Positions 30,865-41,705 of a stretch of DNA of 64,000 bases are shown here, in pieces. A program made the translations under genes and the position numbers. The first letter of the stretch is position 1, and every line of letters starts with the position of its first letter. The notes under the pieces are model-generated. The model saw nothing but the letters and a program-made list of their open reading frames with translations. It had not been told where the DNA came from and searched no databases. This DNA comes from Flectonema sp. DT1601. Taxonomy: Eukaryota > Euglenozoa > Diplonemea > Diplonemida > Diplonemidae. The stretch covers positions 121,001-185,000 of the forward strand of contig OZ025865.1 of assembly GCA_964019425.1 (NCBI GenBank), written 5' to 3'.

Positions 30865-33771
30865 TCACCAGGCAACCGAAACACAGTTCGGAGCAGAAAG
30901 GGTCGCCTTCGGAGCAGACTTACCATTCACTGTGATCGTAACATCAGAGAGGGTTCCCGCAGTGAGGCAAAGCTTCCACTGCTTCTGGTCGTTGCTGAGC
31001 TCACCAACAACATTCGAAATGAACACAGGCAGAGAGTACTCTTCGTTGGTCGCGTACGCAGGGTCGAACGAAACAATTCCCTCAGGAAGGTTCACAACCT
31101 GCTTCGTCATCGCCAACAAGGTGTGCCAAAGAGTCATGTAGTACCCGTAGTGGGAAGTGAAGTAGTTCGATCCCGGGAACCTTCCGTAGTTTCCCTTAAG
31201 AATACCAGCGGCATTCCAAATATCATTTAAACCAGAGCGGATTCTCTTAAACGGAGCCTCAGTTTCCGACAACGCACGCTCCACGTCACTGCTCGTCTTC
31301 GCATTGCGGAGCAACAGAGCACCGTGATCACCGTTAGCCATCATCCAGATGTCTTCATCAGTGTGACCAACTCGACCTGACATAATACGGAGTCCGTATT
31401 CATCAACGTTCTCCTTCTGCTCAGTCTCCAAGTGCATCTTGAGTCTAGTCTCGTTCACGAGTGTCTCCAAACCAACAGTGTACGCCAGCGTCTGTGCATA
31501 GAAAGTGTCAGCCATGATGGTCTCGTTTCCACCAAAGTACGCAATGTAAGCACCAAGCTCCTCATTCCACATGATGCTCTCAAACGATTCTTGGGAAACC
31601 TTGTAAGCGTTGTTGTACTTCTCCGCTCCAGCCGTGTCTCCCATGAACACACACAGCTCAGCCATACTTCTCATAGCAAGAAGGTGGAATACAGCAGAGT
31701 AAGAACAAGTGTCAAAGATATTGATACCAAGCACGTCGTAGGTTGTCTGCAACTTGTACGGCATGTTGTGGAATGTCGCGACAGAGATCTGCCAGTCAGC
31801 GGCCCTCTTCGCAGTTTGAAACCACTCCTTCACAAAGTCTTGGTCGTTGTTCCATCTCAGAAGCTCCAACAAGTAAACAATGTACATCGAAGATACGTCA
31901 GACATCGTTCTTCCACAACCGTGCTCGAAGCCAGAGTCAATTCCATTCCAGCAAGCGCACGCCAACTGCTCATTGATCATTCCATTCGACTTCTGAGCCT
32001 TGCCCCATGCAACCATCTTGTTTTTAGTAGATTCAGGGAACAACATGATGTACGGAATGTGACGCTCACCGTCGTTGTGAACAGAGTCCATGTTCACACA
32101 GTCGTAGGCCTCCCATTGTCTCCAACGTCCGTCGTGGAACCACATCGCAGTCCTCATGTGGTGAAGCTGACCAATCAACATATCCGACATCCAAACAGGA
32201 AGAGTGCTCTTCAGAAGGGGGTTCTGGATAGCAAGCGCATCGCCAACAACATCCGTCAACTCAGACATCAGCTGCTCAGCAGAGTCCTTTGCTGAAGTGA
32301 AAAACTTCGTGTATTGGTTCCCCAGCATTTGGTTCAAGTAGTTGTGGTTTGGGAAGTAGTACCCAAGGACAATCGTCAAAGTCACCGTCTCTCCAGCTGC
32401 CACAGTCTCGTTCACGGAAAGCGAGATCGAGTCGTCCAGCGCAACAGTGTTGTCGAGGAACCCGTCAGCGGAAAACTGTCCAAACGATTTCTTCGAACCG
32501 CTTCCCATCGTCACCTTCCCTCCAGTACCGCACAACGTGTATCCTCCAGACATCGCGGCGTTGCCTCTCTTGTCCAGACCGACACACTGCGGGCTCTTCT
32601 TCGACACAGTCACAGGAGTCCCGCTGTTCACTCCGTCCATGAATGCGTAGTACGGCATCTCCTTGATCAACGAACAAGTGTTCTTAACCAACTTCCAACT
32701 ACCACACGCAGCATCGGCAGTGCACTTCGACATGCAAGCAACTTCCGAACCGGTGCTGAAGGTCGACAACACCGTACCGTCCCTGTTGATGTTCTCGTTG
32801 TACGTCGGCAAGTTGAAAAGAGAAGCCACGTTCACAGACTTCGAACCCTTGTTGGTGAACACCATCGAGAAGGCAATCGCAGGGTGGTGCGACTTGGTCA
32901 TGTTGCCAGCAGACAAACGACCGTATCCGAACAAGGAAATGTCGACGTTCGGCTGTGCGGTATCCTTCACCTGCAGGCGGGTCATCGGTGGTGAACCCCC
33001 GAAGTGCATCTCCGACACTCCCGATCCGGAAACGGCTCCCTCAGGTTGTGTCTGAAGGACGCGGGACCAAGTCTTCGGACCGTCTTGCACACGGGCAGCG
33101 AAGAAGGCGTGCTTTTGCTTCGGAAGTTTCACAGAACCAGCAGGATTGTTGTTCTCAACAGTCCACGCAGTGAGAGTTCCGTCGGCACGAAGTTCGATCG
33201 TACCCGTGGCGAGACCTCCCAAAGGAGGAGCAGATCTGATACCGATAGCAGGGTGTGCATCGTCCTCACCGTAAGACATTCTCACAATACGCGAGGATAT
33301 TGGCAGAGTTGAGTTTGCCTCAACGGGAATTCCATTTTTTTGGTAACAGCAAGGACCTCCTTTTTTGCACTGCCCCATGTCCATCGACCCTTTGGTGGAA
33401 AATACCCATGCCCGACAATCGACGTTTGCGTGACAAGAGTTGTCGCAATCAGACTGAGTGGACAAAGGAAGTTGCAACATATCAAATCCCCTTAAATTAA
33501 CTCCAGGCATGATGGCAGTCGGATTCCACTCATTGACCCTGTCGGAGTATACCTGTGGGATTTCATGCACGTCAGCCCAAGCATATTCAGCTCTCGTTAC
33601 GTTCTCTGGTTCAAGATACCTTCCCTCTGCCATCACAATTGCAGTCTTGCTAGTGTTTTTCCAGACACCTTCGTTTAAGAACGATGCAGAAAGTAGCTTC
33701 TGCGAGAGATCATCGCCTGCAGCTTGTGATAGTCCTAACCAAAGCCCAACTACAACTGTCGGTATTTTCAT
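30865..33771 (-). CDS. GH116-family glycosidase-like secreted protein with PAN domains (968 aa)
   Basis: Near-identical twin of 17491-20397 (same signal peptide, MKIPTVV.GLWLGLSQAAGDD). The differences cluster in one patch around residues 584-625 (NKMVAWGKAQKS, ACACWNGIDSGFEHGCGRT), which is unlike any other copy here. All GH116 landmarks are present: PPLGGLATGTIELRADG, WEAYDCVN, IMLFPE, TTYDVLG, MADTFYAQ, NLPEGIVSFDP. The upstream splice-acceptor-like tract at 33787-33812 is the same as in the twin. Probably functional; substrate unknown. Confidence 0.8.
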   Translation of the reverse strand: MKIPTVVVGLWLGLSQAAGDDLSQKLLSASFLNEGVWKNTSKTAIVMAEGRYLEPENVTRAEYAWADVHEIPQVYSDRVNEWNPTAIMPGVNLRGFDMLQLPLSTQSDCDNSCHANVDCRAWVFSTKGSMDMGQCKKGGPCCYQKNGIPVEANSTLPISSRIVRMSYGEDDAHPAIGIRSAPPLGGLATGTIELRADGTLTAWTVENNNPAGSVKLPKQKHAFFAARVQDGPKTWSRVLQTQPEGAVSGSGVSEMHFGGSPPMTRLQVKDTAQPNVDISLFGYGRLSAGNMTKSHHPAIAFSMVFTNKGSKSVNVASLFNLPTYNENINRDGTVLSTFSTGSEVACMSKCTADAACGSWKLVKNTCSLIKEMPYYAFMDGVNSGTPVTVSKKSPQCVGLDKRGNAAMSGGYTLCGTGGKVTMGSGSKKSFGQFSADGFLDNTVALDDSISLSVNETVAAGETVTLTIVLGYYFPNHNYLNQMLGNQYTKFFTSAKDSAEQLMSELTDVVGDALAIQNPLLKSTLPVWMSDMLIGQLHHMRTAMWFHDGRWRQWEAYDCVNMDSVHNDGERHIPYIMLFPESTKNKMVAWGKAQKSNGMINEQLACACWNGIDSGFEHGCGRTMSDVSSMYIVYLLELLRWNNDQDFVKEWFQTAKRAADWQISVATFHNMPYKLQTTYDVLGINIFDTCSYSAVFHLLAMRSMAELCVFMGDTAGAEKYNNAYKVSQESFESIMWNEELGAYIAYFGGNETIMADTFYAQTLAYTVGLETLVNETRLKMHLETEQKENVDEYGLRIMSGRVGHTDEDIWMMANGDHGALLLRNAKTSSDVERALSETEAPFKRIRSGLNDIWNAAGILKGNYGRFPGSNYFTSHYGYYMTLWHTLLAMTKQVVNLPEGIVSFDPAYATNEEYSLPVFISNVVGELSNDQKQWKLCLTAGTLSDVTITVNGKSAPKATLSAPNCVSVAW

Positions 33772-33786
33772 TTTTTTTGTGTATAA

Positions 33787-33812
33787 CTATGGAGAGGAAA
33801 TGAAAAGGTTGT
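33787..33812 (-). promoter_or_regulatory. Predicted 3' splice acceptor of the 30865-33771 gene
   Basis: TTTTCATTTCCTCTCCATAG on the minus strand, 15 bases before the ATG, as in the twin gene. Confidence 0.45.
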
Positions 33813-33835
33813 TAAAATTGCACTACTACAACTAA

Positions 33836-34159
33836 AGACGTGAGTAGAAATCGGCAGGAGGGAAAAAATAATGCACATCAAACAAAGGACATTTGTCCAT
33901 TGCAGAATTCGACATGAAAATGTGACAAAGGAAGTTGATAATGCTAACGACCTTATGTAATTTAATTAAAATATTACATTTGTTTCAAAGGCAACAGTTC
34001 GAATTGGGTTTTTCACGTTGATATGAAAGAAAAAAAAGAAGGAAAAAGAAAAAAACCACTTAGTGCCATCAAAATAATAATAAATAAAAAAAAAAGTAAC
34101 ATTCCGAGTCGAATTCGTGAAGGAAAAATAAATTTCACGATTACAAAGCAATCTACTAC

Positions 34160-34191
<32 letters not shown>

Positions 34192-35070
34192 TTGGAGGGA
34201 AAAAAAAAAAAAAAAAGATGATGATAGTGGAATGACGTCGACACAGCCAGAACTTTGACTTACTCAAAACACAGATTATTAAAGATCAACATAAGAAAAT
34301 ACTGTCAAATGCTAACCTTTTTAATTATCAAGAATATTTCTTCTCATAGATTTATTCATGGATGGCTTAGATGATGAGATTTCATCCTTCTGTGAATATC
34401 ATTTGTTTGCTTCAAAACATTCAAAAAAAAAAAAAAACGCTTAAACACATTTTTTTAAAATCTGATGTGGTGTTATCATCCAACAAAACAAATTACAAAA
34501 TAGCTTTCGTATCAAGTCTCCACCTATTCATTTATTTATCAAAAAAAAAAAAAAAAAAAAAAAAAAAGGTATTCTATTGCGCTATTGAACAAAAAAAAAA
34601 AAAAAAAAAAAAGACGTTCTTTATCATTAAATTGCGAATATAGAAAACAAGGGAAGAAAGGGATGATTGGGATGTGAAAAAGATGAGGAAAAAAGGGAGT
34701 ACAAAAACACTAATATAAACTCACACGAAAAAGAAGGGAAAAAAAAGGGGGGAATGTGAAATGTCAATATTCATATATCCAAAAGTATACTGAGTCACAC
34801 GTAACTATTAAACAAATTACTACTTGTAGCAAAGATTGTTTCTCAGTAATACGATTGCTAAATTCAAAGTACGCTACGTCTGTCCAAAGGGAGCATCGTT
34901 TCAGTACAGAAAGCAACGTACATCAACGTCAGAATATTCATCTCAAACGCTACCTCGCGCAAACCGAAACGGACGTCGTAGATCCGAACAAGGGATCACG
35001 CAAAACCATCACTCACAAATATTTAGTTTTTTTTGTCATTATAAATCTATTTCTGTTATTTAACTTCTCA
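33836..35070. other. Intergenic with a homopolymer-rich 610-base segment
   Basis: Homologous to 20460-21036 except for an extra segment at about 34054-34664 with A-runs of 13 to 29 bases (34160-34188, 34541-34567, 34591-34612). I see no gene in it. Confidence 0.5.
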
Positions 35071-35073
35071 GAT

Positions 35074-37974
35074 TCACCAGGCAACCGAAACACAGTTCGG
35101 AGCAGAAAGGGTTGCCTTCGGAGCAGACTTACCATTCACTGTGATCGTAACATTAGAGAGGGTTCCCGCAGTGAGGCAAAGCTTCCACTGCTTCTGGTCG
35201 TTGCTGAGCTCACCAATTACATTCGAAATGAACACAGGCAGAGAGTACTCTTCGTTGGTCGCGTACGCAGGGTCGAACGAAACAATTCCCTCAGGAAGGT
35301 TCACAACCTGCTTCGTCATCGCCAACAAGGTGTGCCAAAGAGTCATGTAGTACCCGTAGTGGGAAGTGATCCAGTTCGATCCCGGGAACCTTCCGTAGTT
35401 TCCTCTGAGGATACCAGCGGCATTCCAAACATCATTCAAACCCGTGTAAATTCTCTTAAACGGAGCCTCAGTTTCCGACAACGCACGCTCCACGTCACTA
35501 CTCGTCTTCGCATTGCGGAGCAACAAAGCACCGTGATCACCGTTAGCCATCATCCAGATGTCATGATCAGTATGCCCAGAGCGTCCAGTCAATATCTTGA
35601 GTCCGTTTTTATCAATGTTCACTTTCTGCTCAGTCTCCAAGTGCTTCATGAGTCTAGTCTCGTTCACGAGTGTCTCCAAACCAACAGTGTACGCCAGCGT
35701 CTGTGCATAGAAAGTGTCAGCCATGATGGTCCCGTCTCCACCAAAGTACGCAATGTAAGCACCAAGCTCCTCATTCCACATGATGCTCTCAAACGATTCT
35801 TGGGAAACCTTCGCAGCGTTGTTGTACTTCTCCGCTCCAGCCGTGTCTCCCATGAACACACACAGCTCAGCCATACTTCTCATAGCAAGAATGTGGAATA
35901 CAGCAGAGTAAGAACAGGTTTCGTACTTGTTCAGGCCGAGCACGTCGTAGGTGGTCTGGAGCCTGTGTGGCATGTTGTGGAATGTCGAGACAGAGATCTG
36001 CCAGTCAGCGGCCCTCTTCGCAGTTTGAAACCACTCCTTCACAAAGTCTTGGTCGTTGTTCCATCTCAGAAGCTCCAACAAGTAAACAATGTACATCGAA
36101 GATACGTCAGACATCACTCTTCCACAACCGTGCTCAAAAAATGGATCTATACGGTGTTCACAACCACATGCCAACTGCTCATGGATCATTCCATCATGCT
36201 TCTGCGCTTTTCCCCATCCGACCATCTTGTTTTTAGTAGATTCAGGGAACAACATGATGTACGGAATGTGACGCTCACCGTCGTTGTGAACAGAGTCCAT
36301 GTTCACACAGTCGTAGGCCTCCCATTGTCTCCAACGTCCGTCGTGGAACCACATCGCAGATCTCATGTGGTGAAGCTGACCCAACAACATATCCGACATC
36401 CAAACAGGAAGAGTGCTCTTCAGAAGCGGGTTCTGGATAGCAAGCGCATCGCCAACAACATCCGTCAACCCAGACATCAGCTGCTCAGCAGAGTCCGTCG
36501 CCGAAGTGAAATACTTCGTGTATTGGTTCCCCAGCATTTGGTTCAAGTAGTTGTGGTTTGGGAAGTAGTACCCAAGGACAATCGTCAAAGTCACCGTCTC
36601 GCCAGCTGCCACAGTCTCGTTCACGGAAACTGAGATCGAGTCGTCCAACGCAACAGTGTTGTCGAGGAACCCGTCAGCGGAAAACTGTCCAAACGATTTC
36701 TTCGAACCGCTTCCCATCGTCACCTTCCCTCCAGTACCGCACAACGTGTATCCTCCAGACATCGCGGCGTTGCCTCTCTTGTCCAGACCGACACACTGCG
36801 GGCTCTTCTTCGACACAGTCACAGGAGTCCCGCTGTTCACTCCGTCCATGAATGCGTAGTACGGCATCTCCTTGATCAACGAACAAGTGTTCTTAACCAA
36901 CTTCCAACTACCACACGCAGCATCGGCAGTGCACTTCGACATGCAAGCAACTTCCGAATCGGTGCTGAAGGTCGACAACACCGTACCGTCCCTGTTGATG
37001 TTCTCGTTGTACGTCGGCAAGTTGAAAAGAGAAGCCACGTTCACAGACTTCGAACCCTTGTTGGTGAACACCATCGAGAAGGCAATCGCAGGGTGGTGCG
37101 ACTTGGTCATGTTGCCAGCAGACAAACGACCGTATCCGAACAGGGAAATGTCGACGTTCGGCTGTGCGGCATCCTTCACCTGCAGGCGGGTCATCGGTGG
37201 TGAACCCCCGAAGTGCATCTCCGACACTCCCGATCCGGAAACGGCTCCCTCAGGTTGTGTCTGAAGGACGCGGGACCAAGTCTTCGGACCGTCTTGCACA
37301 CGGGCAGCGAAGAAGGCGTGCTTTTGCTTTGGAAGTTTCGCAGAACCACCAGGGCTGTTGTTCTCAACAGTCCAGCCAGTGAGGGTTCCATCGGCACGAA
37401 GTTCGATCGTACCCGTGGCGAGACCTCCCAAAGGAGGAGCAGATCTGATACCGATAGCAGGGTGTGCATCGTCCTCACCGTAAGACATTCTCACAACACT
37501 AGAAGCCAGAGGAAGTGCCGAGATAACTTCATCTGGAATTCCATTCTTCAAATAGCAGCAGTTACCTCCCCTCTTGCATCCCCCCATATCGTTCGGTGCT
37601 TCAGTAGAGTAAACCCAAGAGCGACAGCCTGCCTTGTCATGGCAAGCATTGTTACAATCATTTTGTGTTGGAACTGGGAGTTGTGACATATCATATCCAG
37701 GCAAGTCGTAGCCCTGCTTGATGGCACTTGGTCTCCACTCATTCACTCTGTCCGAGTACACCTGTGGAGCTTCATGAATATCAGCCCAAGCGTATTCAGT
37801 TGTCGTAACATTCTCTGGTTCAAGGTACATTCCCTCCTGAATAACAATTGCCGTACCGCTTGTGTTCTTCCAAACTCCCTGGTTCAAGAACGTTGCCGAC
37901 TGCAGCAACTTAGACAAACCAATGGGTTGCGCTTGACCCACTGTAAACACTGCCAAGGCAGTGAGAAACTTCAT
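35074..37974 (-). CDS. GH116-family glycosidase-like secreted protein with PAN domains (966 aa)
   Basis: Third N-terminal subtype (MKFLTALAVFTVGQAQPIG signal peptide, then LSKLLQSATFLNQGVWKNTSG). PAN-like module NDCNNACHDKAGCRSWVY with CC, then the almost invariant beta domain. The catalytic domain carries its own variable patches (EHRIDPFFEHGC, GLNKYETCSY, NIDKNGLKILTGRSG). YFGGDGTIMADTFYAQ replaces the Asn-Glu of the other copies. Signal peptide and lack of a C-terminal anchor suggest secretion or a lysosomal location. It is the parent-like copy of the pseudogene at 21050-22336. Confidence 0.8.
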   Translation of the reverse strand: MKFLTALAVFTVGQAQPIGLSKLLQSATFLNQGVWKNTSGTAIVIQEGMYLEPENVTTTEYAWADIHEAPQVYSDRVNEWRPSAIKQGYDLPGYDMSQLPVPTQNDCNNACHDKAGCRSWVYSTEAPNDMGGCKRGGNCCYLKNGIPDEVISALPLASSVVRMSYGEDDAHPAIGIRSAPPLGGLATGTIELRADGTLTGWTVENNSPGGSAKLPKQKHAFFAARVQDGPKTWSRVLQTQPEGAVSGSGVSEMHFGGSPPMTRLQVKDAAQPNVDISLFGYGRLSAGNMTKSHHPAIAFSMVFTNKGSKSVNVASLFNLPTYNENINRDGTVLSTFSTDSEVACMSKCTADAACGSWKLVKNTCSLIKEMPYYAFMDGVNSGTPVTVSKKSPQCVGLDKRGNAAMSGGYTLCGTGGKVTMGSGSKKSFGQFSADGFLDNTVALDDSISVSVNETVAAGETVTLTIVLGYYFPNHNYLNQMLGNQYTKYFTSATDSAEQLMSGLTDVVGDALAIQNPLLKSTLPVWMSDMLLGQLHHMRSAMWFHDGRWRQWEAYDCVNMDSVHNDGERHIPYIMLFPESTKNKMVGWGKAQKHDGMIHEQLACGCEHRIDPFFEHGCGRVMSDVSSMYIVYLLELLRWNNDQDFVKEWFQTAKRAADWQISVSTFHNMPHRLQTTYDVLGLNKYETCSYSAVFHILAMRSMAELCVFMGDTAGAEKYNNAAKVSQESFESIMWNEELGAYIAYFGGDGTIMADTFYAQTLAYTVGLETLVNETRLMKHLETEQKVNIDKNGLKILTGRSGHTDHDIWMMANGDHGALLLRNAKTSSDVERALSETEAPFKRIYTGLNDVWNAAGILRGNYGRFPGSNWITSHYGYYMTLWHTLLAMTKQVVNLPEGIVSFDPAYATNEEYSLPVFISNVIGELSNDQKQWKLCLTAGTLSNVTITVNGKSAPKATLSAPNCVSVAW

Positions 37975-37989
37975 TTTTATTTATTGTTT

Positions 37990-38290
37990 TTTTGAAATAT
38001 AACTGCACGCGAAGGTAAAATCAATCAAACAATCAACAGGTAAAAAACGTAACCAATGCAAATTGATAAGAACAGAACCTGAAACACTAGTTTGTCAAAT
38101 AACACTAAACGATCGCATGTATGCATAATTATTAAATATAGACATATTTATTTTTACTTTGAATTTGGAGCTCATACACAGAAACACCAACAACTATTCA
38201 GAAGAGGGTTAAATGCGACAATCAAAAACAGCCACATAAATGTAGTTTGCTGCTCTCACATGAACCAAACAAACTATTTTCTAAAATGAA
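37990..38290. other. Intergenic, no gene seen
   Basis: AT-rich; contains only short frames without recognisable features. It separates the GH116 cluster from the PDZ gene. Confidence 0.5.
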
Positions 38291-38295
38291 GGTGC

Positions 38296-39612
38296 TCATT
38301 CAAAACGAGGTCCAATAACACCACCTTGCCACTGCATTGCTATTTTTGGTCGTTTTCCTGGAGTAGTTGCCCACTGTTTTTGATCGCCTTTGCTACCGAC
38401 TGATGATGTGACACATTCCGGGGTTCTGACGTCTGACGGGGTTGGAAGGATTGGCTCCTTCTCACGTCGCTTTCTCTCATTAATAACATCTTGTTGGTTG
38501 CCTTGATGTTGATGTTCTGATTGGTCGTGTGGTTGCACATGTTGTTGGTGCTGCTGTTGGTAGTGGGGTGGCGGCGGCTGTTGCTGGTGTTGTTGTTGTT
38601 GTTGCTTGTGGTGTTGTTGTTGGTAGTGAGGCGGTTGTTGCTGCCGTTGGTCGTGTGGTTGCTGCTGTTGCTGTAGTTGTTGCTGAGCTAGATGCTCCTT
38701 TTTCTCTTGCTGCAACATTCGTAACAGCTCCCGCTCTTTTTGCTGATTTTCTTGACGAGTGACCTCCTCCGAAGATAGACTTGGAGGTGGGGGCGGTTTC
38801 TTCATCTGCGGTGGGGGCGGTGGAGGTGGCGCTTGAACAGGAGGTTGAGGAGGTTGTCTCTGGACCGGTAGAGGTGGCTGTCTCTGAGCTGGCGGATGGC
38901 TTGATTGAACTCTAGCAGTTGAGATAGGTTTGCGTGGTGGTGATTCTGAATCATCCGACTCGGACTCCGACGGAGATAAGTCAGCAAAGTCATCTTGCTG
39001 CTTACCATCCACTGGCTTAACGAGTGGTGTTGTATCCACTATTTGTTGCGCTACTTTCGAAGGAGAGAAGCTTGATCGTGCTGCTTGTGGCGGATCGGGC
39101 GGAAGGGGTTTCCCAGGCATAACGCGTACCTGTCTCGATAGAGCTGATTGAGCAGGGGCTTGTTGCATCGCGGCAGGGACCGGGCGAGGTACATGAATAG
39201 GTGGCGGTGCGTATTGCTGCACAGGTCTCATTCCGGGAGCATTGGGGGACCGAGCTGGCACAGGTGGGTGACCACCAGATATATTTGTTGATGAGGCCAA
39301 GCGACCAGATGGTTTCGGTGGCGAAGACGGAGTAGATACCTTGGCAGCAAGTTTAGGAGGTACCGTAAGTTGTTGAACCTCAGCAACGGTTGGATGAATA
39401 ATAATAATTTCACTACCTCTTAATAATACCATTTCTATTTCAGATCCAATTCCTAAGTCTTTCACAGCTTTCAACAAGTCTGCATCTCCACCCTTCAGCA
39501 CCCTCCCGTTAATCCCAAATACCAAATCCCCAGCACGAGCTGATGATCCTGCCGCTGCTTGCTGCACTAAACCATCTTGAACAACTAAGTGATTAAAGAC
39601 TCTAATCGGCAT
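38296..39612 (-). CDS. PDZ-like domain protein with Pro/Gln-rich low-complexity tail (438 aa)
   Basis: Residues 1-80 resemble the core of a PDZ domain (GSSARAGDLVFGINGRVLKGG..ADLLKAVKD, IEMVLLRGSEIIIIHP), but the usual GLGF-type carboxylate-binding loop is short or missing, so it is PDZ-like. About 85-260 is Pro/Ser-rich with a phospho-like DLSPSESESDDSES stretch. This is followed by PPPPPPPQMKKPPPPP, an acidic/basic coil (EEVTRQENQQKERELLRMLQQEKKEHL) and a Gln/His-rich tract (about 310-380). It is probably a scaffold; partners are unknown. It is the likely source of the PDZ mini-genes at 2479 and 4597 and of the remnants at 551, 14361 and 22590. Ends at TGA. Confidence 0.75.
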   Translation of the reverse strand: MPIRVFNHLVVQDGLVQQAAAGSSARAGDLVFGINGRVLKGGDADLLKAVKDLGIGSEIEMVLLRGSEIIIIHPTVAEVQQLTVPPKLAAKVSTPSSPPKPSGRLASSTNISGGHPPVPARSPNAPGMRPVQQYAPPPIHVPRPVPAAMQQAPAQSALSRQVRVMPGKPLPPDPPQAARSSFSPSKVAQQIVDTTPLVKPVDGKQQDDFADLSPSESESDDSESPPRKPISTARVQSSHPPAQRQPPLPVQRQPPQPPVQAPPPPPPPQMKKPPPPPSLSSEEVTRQENQQKERELLRMLQQEKKEHLAQQQLQQQQQPHDQRQQQPPHYQQQHHKQQQQQHQQQPPPPHYQQQHQQHVQPHDQSEHQHQGNQQDVINERKRREKEPILPTPSDVRTPECVTSSVGSKGDQKQWATTPGKRPKIAMQWQGGVIGPRFE

Positions 39613-39639
39613 TTCTTCTCCTTTTTGTTCTCCGACTAG

Positions 39640-40045
39640 ACAATAGTCACAGTACCTTTACGTCTTTTTTATTTGAATGGACAGTTGCCAAAGAAGGGCC
39701 TGTGAGGAAAGGAAATACTGATTATACTATTACCGCTTAACAAAATTAAAAACCTTAATGTCTGCCCACTTGGGTCAACACATTTAGCTGCCTGAACATC
39801 ACTGTGAAAGAATAGGAACTGCTTTTTTTTTTTTTTTTTTTCCCTTACTTTTTCATTTTTTCCTTACACTTTCTGCGACATTTCTTTATTTTTTTTTTTG
39901 ACCTTAGAAAGTAGTATCATCTTTTCGTTGCTCAACTTGTTTTCCTGAGAATCAACGTTCTTCTTTTTCCTTATATCCCCTATCTTTTTTCTCTCTTTTT
40001 TCCTGATTTACTCCGCCATTAAATACATTTTAGGACCATACTACC
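39640..40045. other. Intergenic, T-rich
   Basis: Long T-runs (39823-39841, 39889-39900) and TTTC-rich DNA; no gene. Retroelement debris begins near 40046. Confidence 0.5.
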
Positions 40046-40490
40046 TAACGAACAACAAAGCTTACGCTGACTAACCAACTAGCTGCCTACTGCGTAGCTA
40101 AATCTGTTTTACTTTTTTTTTATTCGCATCCTTCAGGAGACATAAAAGCAAAAAAACTGATCCACCCAAAAGAAAATACTATACACGAAAAAAATAAATA
40201 AATGACACCTAAAGATGAATAATAAAACTAAACTATCAACAAGACAAAGCTTTTGGTATCTCCAATGCAGGCTCTCCATACGAATTCGGTGTGGACTTTC
40301 GCAAGACATCCGAAGCTTTTGAAAACCTCTGCGACGCAGCCAGTAGAAGAAGAACCTTGCTTCCCAGAAAGAGGTTTCTACCTGTACTGCAGCAGGTATT
40401 GTAGATGTCCTCAGAAGTCATAATCAAATGTATTTTACATTGGTTCGACATAAAATGATTGATGTCGTAACGTAATTCTTTAATTTAATT
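40046..40490 (-). mobile_element. Non-LTR retrotransposon 3' end
   Basis: Same tail as 760-1290 (KASDVLRKSTPNSYGEPALEIPKALSC frame at 40236-40340). It lacks part of the UTR. It opens the ~4.1 kb cassette 40.05-43.98 kb, duplicated at 44.2-48.15 kb. Confidence 0.6.
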
Positions 40491-40576
40491 CACTTCTTTT
40501 CTTTCTTCTTGGGAAGGAGGAGGAGGAGCGGGAGGGGAAAGACCTTTCTTTATTTGATGTAAGTGATGTTTTTATG

Positions 40577-40859
40577 TTTAGTTTAGTTTAGTTTAGTTAT
40601 CAAAATACAAACTGATGACTACGAGGGGTCTGGGTAGCCCTCATCAGTAAGGACCCAATCGCGAAGATTGTAGTTTCATAGTATTGGCTGGAAGTGATCG
40701 ACTTCCAGCCTCCACCTTGCCCAGAGGCTAACAGGTTGTAAACAACTAAAGAAAATAAAAGAGAAATGATCTGGGAGTGCGGGGAAGGTGAAAAAAATAA
40801 AAAATCTTCTTTCTTTCATATAGTACAGTCAGTTTAAGGTCATAACTGCGCCGGACCAA
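40577..40859 (-). mobile_element. SINE-like insertion, second copy
   Basis: Flanked by TATG on both sides (40573-40576 and 40860-40863), confirming the target duplication. (TTTAG)4 left end and the hairpin at 40686-40710 are conserved with 5496-5773. Confidence 0.65.
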
Positions 40860-41469
40860 TATGTATCAAAAAAAAAGGTGTGTAGGGAGAGAAAAATAAT
40901 TTTCTTTTTATAAAACAATTAATTATACTGTCGACTAGAAAGAAAGGGGGTTTAATGTTTGAATTTGTTAAATACAACTGTTTTGCATCACATTAACATA
41001 ATGATAATTTATTATCTGTCAAGGATGCAGTGACGTGGTGTGATGCTTCACTTAACCCTTTTTGAAGTAACAGGTTTCGAAAGAAAAGAAAGAAGGGGGG
41101 TGAAAAGGGAATGTTCCGGTAGGTAAAAAACACTCTGCAAATGTAGTAAAAAACTCTGCATTATAAGAAAGGAGGAGGAGCGGGAGGGGAAAGACGTTTC
41201 ATTCCTGAACAGTGCAACAGATTCTGTGGTTGTAATTTCCTATAAAATACTATTACGGCTCTACTCTGTTTGTAAACACTTCCTTTGAACAGCTACGGAT
41301 ATTAACTCACTAATTATGGTTTTTGTGACCACCATCAATCAATCCCCAAAATAATAAATAGTATATTGATCCAAATGAAAAAGTATTAAAAATTAGTAGT
41401 ACACTACATAGCGGAGTACTCACCTTAAATAAATTAAGGTCGTTATCCAGAATTTAGTTAGAAAACATG

Positions 41470-41705
41470 AGGGGGGGTACTTGAGCGGGTACTACCATGT
41501 AGGTGAGCAGTGCAATCTGAAAGGAAGTTGCCTATCCATCGTACAAAGGGAGTCGGTAGTAAAGGTTTTATCCTATCCATAAGTAGGTTGTGGTCTACGT
41601 TGTCGAAAGCCCGATATATCAAAGAGTATAAGCACGGCGGATTGGAGATAGTCGCTTTTAGTTTCGGAGGCTGCGTTGATAAGTACTGCAATATTGGAGG
41701 AGACT
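41470..41705 (-). pseudogene. Reverse transcriptase fragment of a non-LTR element, frameshifted
   Basis: One frame reads SSNIAVLINAASETKSDYLQ then SAVLILFDIS. After a one-base shift the next reads RAFDNVDHNLLMDRIKPLLP then RWIGNFLSDCTAHLHGSTRS. Together they match RT motif A (LIDxSRAFDxVDH) and the following thumb-side region of ingi/L1-type enzymes. The YXDD catalytic motif is not included. A second copy is at 45595-45835. Confidence 0.65.

Noticed and set aside
34756-36633. 625-codon plus-strand ORF, and similar long plus-strand ORFs at 18058, 21022, 25466 and 31432
   Set aside because: They lie antisense to the GH116 genes, recur identically wherever the GH116 sequence recurs, show Arg/Ser/His-rich composition typical of antisense frames, and have no family resemblance.
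40577-40600. (TTTAG)n as possible telomere-like repeat
   Set aside because: Only three or four units, always at the edge of the SINE-like element; better explained as a retroposon tail.
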